This document shows positions 13,495-16,951 of a stretch of 16,951 nt of DNA, piece after piece (the first letter of the stretch is position 1; each line of letters opens with the position of its first letter). This DNA comes from CAZETJ01 sp964514575 (GTDB lineage: Bacteria; Patescibacteriota; Saccharimonadia; Saccharimonadales; UBA10212). The stretch is taken from contig CAZETJ010000014.1 of assembly GCA_964514575.1 (NCBI GenBank), positions 1 to 16,951 of the forward strand, in the 5' to 3' direction. Both the position numbers and the translations under genes were made by a program. A model generated the notes under the pieces. It was not told the DNA's origin, did no database searches, and saw only the letters and a list, made by a program, of their open reading frames with translations.

Positions 13495-13957
13495 GACTTT
13501 TACAGACAGCCTTAAGTCTGACTATCCGCAGTTTAAGTTTGAGCACGGCCGTCAGGATTATTGGTCGCCGGGGTCCAATACTATAATTTACAATTCCACC
13601 CGATCGTTGCCAGAATTACAATACGGTCTACTCCATGAGTTGTCCCATGCCCTTTTGGGCCATCACAACTACACCAGTGATTTTGAGCTTTTGAAACTGG
13701 AGAGCGAAGCTTGGCATAAGGCCGCACAGATCGGTCGAAAATACGACGTGATTATTAGTGAAGACCACATCCAGAATTGCCTCGATACTTACCGCGACTG
13801 GCTGCATCACCGCAGCATGTGCCCTACCTGTGGTTTACATGTTTTGCAAGCCTCGCCGCATAAATACCGCTGTTTCAACTGCCAGACTGAGTGGTCGGTG
13901 ACCAGCGGCCGCTTCGTAAGGGCTTATCGCCGACTCTTTAAAACAAAAAACACCTGA
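13460..13957 (+). CDS. HExxH zinc metallopeptidase-like protein with C-terminal zinc ribbon
   Basis: A 165-residue protein of unknown role. A gluzincin-like motif HELSH (59-63) is followed about 20 residues later by an acidic helix ESEAWHKA (81-88), which could supply the third zinc ligand, as in ImmA/IrrE-type peptidases. A second segment, GHHNY (67-71), lies in between. The C-terminal part carries CPTC (121-124) and CFNC (138-141), a rubredoxin-like zinc ribbon. No signal peptide is seen, so it should be cytoplasmic. The ATG lies inside the ROK gene, with GGAGGA 11 bases upstream. The stop codon lies in the stem of the terminator. ImmA relatives often cleave regulators, but no repressor gene is adjacent here and the C-terminal ribbon is unusual for them. 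Function is not inferred. Confidence 0.85.
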   Translation: MGVTSLLSKQSETFTDSLKSDYPQFKFEHGRQDYWSPGSNTIIYNSTRSLPELQYGLLHELSHALLGHHNYTSDFELLKLESEAWHKAAQIGRKYDVIISEDHIQNCLDTYRDWLHHRSMCPTCGLHVLQASPHKYRCFNCQTEWSVTSGRFVRAYRRLFKTKNT

Positions 13958-13972
13958 AAACAGGTGTTTTTT
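13945..13972. terminator. perfect bidirectional terminator overlapping the metallopeptidase stop codon
   Basis: AAAAAACACCTG, loop AAAA, CAGGTGTTTTTT: a perfect 12-bp stem with A and T tracts on either side, so it can end transcription from both directions. It serves the plus-strand ROK/metallopeptidase unit and the minus-strand KGG gene that converge here. The TGA at 13955-13957 lies in the stem and loop. Confidence 0.9.
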
Positions 13973-13996
13973 GAAAAATCAGCTAAGCTTTAACTC

Positions 13997-14194
13997 TTAG
14001 GCAACTTTTTTGGTGCGGCGAGAAATGCGACCGCCCATGCGGCCGGCTTCGCGAGCTAGTTCACGGTCAGCGGCAAAACCGCCGGTGTGGCCTAGTTGGC
14101 CGCCAATTTTACCAATTCGGGCATAGAAATCTTTGCCGTACTTGGATTTGTTGGTAGCAGCGGCTTTCATGCCGCCGAGTTTAGTTCCAGGCAT
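13997..14194 (-). CDS. KGG-motif small basic protein, stress-protein-like
   Basis: A 65-residue basic, glycine-rich protein resembling the KGG or Con-10/GsiB-like stress mini-proteins of bacteria. Two related units are visible: YARIGKIGGQLG (24-35) and AREAGRMGGRIS (47-58), each with the G-x-x-GG core. A lysine/arginine tail (RRTKKVA) follows. There are no cysteines or hydrophobic segments, so it is probably disordered and cytoplasmic, possibly nucleic-acid-associated. The ATG has a near-perfect Shine-Dalgarno (GGAGGTGA) 6 bases upstream, the best in the window, which suggests high expression when transcribed. Its leader holds a consensus promoter, a palindrome and an attenuator-like hairpin. 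It converges on the shared terminator at 13945-13972. The function of the family is not well defined. Confidence 0.85.
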   Translation of the reverse strand: MPGTKLGGMKAAATNKSKYGKDFYARIGKIGGQLGHTGGFAADRELAREAGRMGGRISRRTKKVA

Positions 14195-14197
14195 AGT

Positions 14198-14207
14198 TCA
14201 CCTCCTT
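14198..14207 (-). promoter_or_regulatory. near-perfect Shine-Dalgarno of the KGG gene
   Basis: AAGGAGGTGA on the minus strand has its GGAGG core 6 bases before the ATG. It is the strongest ribosome binding site in the window and fixes the start. Confidence 0.85.
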
Positions 14208-14222
14208 AAATTAATGTTTCGG

Positions 14223-14250
14223 AGCAAAACAAAAAGGGCCTCAGTGCCCT
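14223..14250 (-). terminator. terminator-like hairpin in the KGG leader, possible attenuator
   Basis: On the minus strand AGGGC, loop ACTGAG, GCCCT and then TTTTTGTTTT form a short rho-independent terminator. It lies downstream of the surface-protein gene and its stop at 14323, but also between the predicted KGG promoter and its ribosome binding site. It could end the upstream transcript, regulate KGG by attenuation, or both. Confidence 0.65.
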
Positions 14251-14257
14251 CTCTTTG

Positions 14258-14269
14258 GTTCGCTCGAAC
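14258..14269. promoter_or_regulatory. palindrome GTTCG-N2-CGAAC at the predicted KGG start site
   Basis: A 12-base inverted repeat, GTTCGCTCGAAC, lies at about +1 to +12 of the predicted KGG transcript, a typical repressor position. The arms are in the opposite order to a Gram-positive LexA box. No cognate regulator can be named. It would also form a small RNA hairpin. Confidence 0.4.
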
Positions 14270-14276
14270 TATGCTT

Positions 14277-14305
14277 ATGGTATCACTTCAAGACGCTCAT
14301 GTCAA
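14277..14305 (-). promoter_or_regulatory. predicted promoter of the KGG gene, consensus -35 with extended -10
   Basis: TTGACA (14300-14305) is a perfect -35. It is 17 bases from TACCAT (14277-14282), which is preceded by TGA, giving the extended form TGnTACCAT. Initiation near 14270 yields a leader of about 76 bases. The site begins 18 bases past the surface-protein stop codon. Confidence 0.65.
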
Positions 14306-14322
14306 CACACCGCTTGAGGTTT

Positions 14323-16951
14323 TTAGCGTGTAAAGCAGTGGTATATCCACTGCGCGGCAGTCGTGTCGGCAGCTGTATTAACTACCAAGGTAGTGGCGGT
14401 TGTCGTCACAAAGTAACTGGTAGAGCTGCCGGCAATAGCCGCGGCGGCGGCGTTACCCGAGGTCACCACACAGAAAGGCGCGTTGGTCATAGTGGCACCA
14501 AAGGTCAGCGTAATAGTGGTATGCGAGGTGGTAGAGGTGGTAAACGAACCGGCTGTATCTGTTGAGCCGGCGCCAAGCGTAGCCGTTCCGCCCCCAGACT
14601 CTGCTAGGTTAGTCCCGCTCAAAGCCGTGCCGCTTTGGGCGACTTTAATCTGGCCTGTCAGAGTGATTCTGCCCGTGCCAGCTTGGATGATTACGCCGCT
14701 GGCGCCAGTAGTTATACCTATGGTAATTGTGCCGCCACTGCCCTGCGTCAGTAGAATTGCACTAGCCCCCGTTCCACCTTGGATTGTTGTAGAGGAGGTT
14801 GTGTTGAGAGAGCCCACGGTGACAGCCTGAACAGCTGCGCCAGTAGCCAGCTGGATGGTGTGGTTAGTTGCCCCGTTAAACAAAGCGGTCGTTCCAGTCC
14901 CAGCTTCTAGGGTTACGGAATTGGATGCGTTAGCGCTAGAACCTATCGTTACGGCTTGAACAGCAGTCCCATCTGTAGTGTCGGCAATATGGATGCTGCT
15001 AGTTGTGCTATTGGACCCAGTCGAGCCGACGTTTACCGTGCCGTTGGCAACAACCTGGAATTTTATATTCGAAGCGCCGGATTGAAGCGTCAAGATGTTA
15101 TTGCCACTACCGTTTTGGTCAACCCGGACGAACAAACCCTCCGCGCTACCGTTGGTCGAAGTATTTTCAATATATCCAGCGTACTCTGTAGCGTTAGAGC
15201 TTTGAACCATTAGCAACCGGCCACTACTTGGTGTTACGCCTACTCCTAGAGAAGTGCTGACTGTAGCAGTACCGGTAACAGCGGCTATACCGCCAGAGGT
15301 ATCAATGTTGAATATGGTAGTGCCGGCAGCATTTTGCACCTGGAAGGCAGTTGTGGAGTTGATGCCTCCCTGGATAGTGATGGAGCCGTTTGATGTGTGG
15401 GTTAGATTAACGTCGTCGATAGAGATCTGAGAATCATTGGTAAAGGCGTTGTTAGTACCAGAGTACTGGGTAGATTCACCATCCCAGACGAAGGATGGAG
15501 TAGCGGCAGGGTCGATAGTGTTCAGACTAGCTAAGGTTGGATCAGAGTTGCCGTAGTTGTAGAGGCTTAGGGCATCGGCGCTAGATAGAGTACCGGTACC
15601 GGTGGCCGTCCAGAGGATGTCGCCGTCAAATTGTTGGCCAAGACCGGAAGCACCGATTAGAAGCTCCGTGGGGCTAGTGGGCCTTAAGGAGTTAGATGCT
15701 GATACGAAAGTGCTCCCGTTCAACGAAACATAGGTGTTAGAAGCATCCCATTTGACGATAATCGTCCGTAGGTCTCCCGGGTTGAAGGTGTCAGATATAG
15801 TTGGGTCGCTTCCCGCTGTACCACCGGATACGGTTCTAATTTTCCAGACCTTGTTTGCCGAGTCCCAAAACACTTGTAAGCGGTTATTGGTGGTACCGTC
15901 ATCCCAGGAAGCAACAACCTGACTAGTACCAGTTACCTGCACACTACTTGCATCCCCCATTCTGACCCGAGCTGCTATCCAGCCAGCAGAACTGCTAATC
16001 ACGCTGGTGGGCACGGAAATACTGGCCGCGTTACGAGTGACCGTACCACCGTTGGTTTCTACGTATGGCGTAGCGATGGCTTTTTGCTCCAGTTGTACGC
16101 CGTCCGCCCAGAAGGTTGCGGCACTGGCCGTACCAGTTAATATTTCTAGTCTGAGGCCCGTTGGGCTAGCAGCTACAGTTTTGGTCAGTGTATAGCGCGT
16201 CCATGTGTTAGTAAGCGTTATATTAGAACCTTGGGTCGCTGCAACACCGTCGCTGAAGTACAAGTACACCGTAGCGTTTCCTTTCATCCATACAGAATAG
16301 GTATAAGTTTGGCTCCCGCTCAGCCCGGAACCAGGGTTATAGTTAGCTCCGTCATTGGCCGTGGCTGGAGTAGTAATTTTCAAAGACGCGGCACCAAAGT
16401 AAGACGTACTTGTATCCTTGGCAGTTGTCACACTGCCACCGTCGCTTGTCCATCCAGTTGCATTAGTCTCAAAACCGCCGTTAGTTACTAGGTTGGTCGC
16501 TGGTTCCCAGATACCCATAGAGCTATCTGGTGGTTGGCGGCCATCGCCCTGCTTTGCGACAGAGCGACTAGCGTCTGTAATCTCATTACCAGAGAACGTC
16601 ATAGCGTTGCCAGGAGAGGAGTTGCTGACGGTACGTAGCTGAATGCCGGCACCCTGCCCATTTTGAAGAGTTATAGTACCGGTAGATTGTAGGTTAGCAA
16701 CCGTAACCAGTTGATTGACGGTGTCAGCTGTCAAGATTGATGTACCGCTAGAGTTTTGGATCTGGAAAGCGGTGGTTGAATTGGTCTTATCCTGCAGTTT
16801 AATAGAGCCGGCAACCGTTAGATTACCTTGTATGACGGCACTTTGGCCGACACTTAAACTACCTTGTAGGGAAACATCGTTAGAAAACCTCGCGCTATTT
16901 AGAACACTTAAGTCTCCAGTTTCCAGCGTGCCTGTGCTAATCGAAACGGCA
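14323..16951 (-). CDS. giant surface/fibre protein with CBM-like and LamG-like domains (C-terminal part)
   Basis: The 3' end of a very large gene; the frame is open to the right edge, so at least 875 residues are visible and the N-terminus is missing. A TTG at 16734 is an ordinary leucine codon inside the frame. The protein is rich in S, T, G, A and N with few charged residues, as in exported beta-rich fibres. From N to C: short beta-repeat modules; a CBM_4_9-like jelly roll (about 16500-16040; NLVTNGGFETNATGW to ATPYVETNGG); a concanavalin/LamG-like domain (about 16010-15535); more beta-repeats with a 43-residue tandem unit; and a C-terminal domain (about 14640-14323) resembling phage tail-fibre and adhesin tips, ending QWIYHCFTR. 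Role is inferred: cell-surface attachment or glycan binding, perhaps to a host cell. Secretion cannot be checked here. Confidence 0.85.
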   Translation of the reverse strand, partial: AVSISTGTLETGDLSVLNSARFSNDVSLQGSLSVGQSAVIQGNLTVAGSIKLQDKTNSTTAFQIQNSSGTSILTADTVNQLVTVANLQSTGTITLQNGQGAGIQLRTVSNSSPGNAMTFSGNEITDASRSVAKQGDGRQPPDSSMGIWEPATNLVTNGGFETNATGWTSDGGSVTTAKDTSTSYFGAASLKITTPATANDGANYNPGSGLSGSQTYTYSVWMKGNATVYLYFSDGVAATQGSNITLTNTWTRYTLTKTVAASPTGLRLEILTGTASAATFWADGVQLEQKAIATPYVETNGGTVTRNAASISVPTSVISSSAGWIAARVRMGDASSVQVTGTSQVVASWDDGTTNNRLQVFWDSANKVWKIRTVSGGTAGSDPTISDTFNPGDLRTIIVKWDASNTYVSLNGSTFVSASNSLRPTSPTELLIGASGLGQQFDGDILWTATGTGTLSSADALSLYNYGNSDPTLASLNTIDPAATPSFVWDGESTQYSGTNNAFTNDSQISIDDVNLTHTSNGSITIQGGINSTTAFQVQNAAGTTIFNIDTSGGIAAVTGTATVSTSLGVGVTPSSGRLLMVQSSNATEYAGYIENTSTNGSAEGLFVRVDQNGSGNNILTLQSGASNIKFQVVANGTVNVGSTGSNSTTSSIHIADTTDGTAVQAVTIGSSANASNSVTLEAGTGTTALFNGATNHTIQLATGAAVQAVTVGSLNTTSSTTIQGGTGASAILLTQGSGGTITIGITTGASGVIIQAGTGRITLTGQIKVAQSGTALSGTNLAESGGGTATLGAGSTDTAGSFTTSTTSHTTITLTFGATMTNAPFCVVTSGNAAAAAIAGSSTSYFVTTTATTLVVNTAADTTAAQWIYHCFTR
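14713..14970 (-). repeat. tandem 129-base (43-residue) repeat inside the surface protein
   Basis: Two consecutive units begin with GTAVQAVTIGS and GAAVQAVTVGS, exactly 43 codons apart. Each continues with a T/S-rich strand and an (E/Q)(A/G)GTG turn. The spacing suggests repeated beta-coil rungs of a fibre shaft. Confidence 0.7.
15294..15387 (-). repeat. NSTTAFQVQN module, downstream copy
   Basis: It encodes GSITIQGGINSTTAFQVQN followed by AAGTTIFNIDTSG. It matches the copy at 16720-16809 at most positions (NSTTAFQ then V or I, then QN). The two copies bracket the CBM-like and LamG-like domains. Confidence 0.7.
16720..16809 (-). repeat. NSTTAFQIQN module, upstream copy
   Basis: It encodes GSIKLQDKTNSTTAFQIQN followed by SSGTSILTADT. 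It is the partner of the copy at 15294-15387. Further related modules probably lie beyond the window edge. Confidence 0.7.

Noticed and set aside
14258..14269. LexA (SOS) box at the KGG start site
   Set aside because: A Gram-positive LexA box reads GAAC-N4-GTTC; here the arms are in the reverse order, so only an unspecified operator is called.
14307..14338. Imperfect inverted repeat around the surface-protein stop codon as its terminator
   Set aside because: The stem has a bulge and no T-tract follows; the hairpin at 14223-14250 is far better.
16732..16734. TTG at 16734 as the start of the surface-protein gene
   Set aside because: The frame stays open to the window edge and the NSTTAFQ repeat module runs through the TTG, so it is an internal leucine codon.
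1..16951. UGA-glycine recoding, as in some Patescibacteria
   Set aside because: At least four genes end at TGA at the expected length and no gene needs TGA as a sense codon.

Overview
The window looks like chromosomal core DNA of a small-genome Candidate Phyla Radiation (Patescibacteria) bacterium. The reasons are a short IF-2 (586 aa) and a short S1 (353 aa, four S1 domains), a small acidic protein like the DUF5663 families of these genomes, a KGG-type mini-protein, and a very large low-complexity surface protein. A Saccharibacteria-like lineage is possible, but I cannot prove it from sequence alone. TGA is used as a normal stop (yqeY, adk, the ROK gene, the metallopeptidase), so the UGA-glycine code of Gracilibacteria and Absconditabacteria is excluded.

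Layout. 37-5781 is a run of minus-strand genes. Listed in transcription order they are a small winged-helix regulator, an rpsU-yqeY-adk-map operon with junctions of 1 to 4 bases, an unrecognised acidic 196-aa protein, ftsA and ftsZ. Each of the last three has its own predicted promoter. 5782-5869 is a divergent promoter region. 5870-9296 is plus-strand priA, def and fmt. 9286-12500 is a minus-strand rpsA-infB-small acidic protein operon whose last gene overlaps the 3' end of fmt tail to tail. 12501-12681 is a second divergent promoter region. 12682-13957 holds a plus-strand ROK-family gene and an overlapping zinc-metallopeptidase gene, closed by a perfect hairpin terminator. 13997-14194 is a minus-strand KGG mini-gene with an elaborate leader. 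14323-16951 is the 3' part of a huge minus-strand surface-protein gene that runs off the right edge. No gene-free stretch exceeds 300 bases; the longest gap is 181 bases and holds two promoters. I see no tRNA, rRNA, CRISPR array or insertion sequence.

How the genes work together. Most are housekeeping: start-codon selection and initiator handling (IF-2, Fmt), N-terminal processing (Def, Map), ribosomal proteins S1 and S21, nucleotide balance (Adk), replication restart (PriA) and division (FtsA, FtsZ). The accessory material is the 196-aa protein, the ROK/metallopeptidase pair, the KGG gene and the surface protein.

Most notable signals. (1) Three plus-strand transcription units (priA, def, ROK) have a -10 hexamer ending 6 to 8 bases before the ATG, so their mRNAs are predicted to be leaderless. 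Several internal or long-leader genes instead have clear Shine-Dalgarno sites. (2) The KGG mini-gene has a consensus -35 with an extended -10, a palindrome at the predicted +1, a terminator-like hairpin in the leader and then a near-perfect Shine-Dalgarno. (3) FtsZ carries its FLRR-type conserved peptide internally, followed by about 50 acidic residues. (4) The surface protein joins a CBM-like jelly roll, a concanavalin/LamG-like domain, internal repeats and a fibre-tip-like C-terminus. (5) The terminator after the metallopeptidase includes that gene's stop codon. I see no clearly new multi-gene system. The ROK/HExxH-zinc-ribbon pair and the KGG leader are the best candidates for something undescribed.
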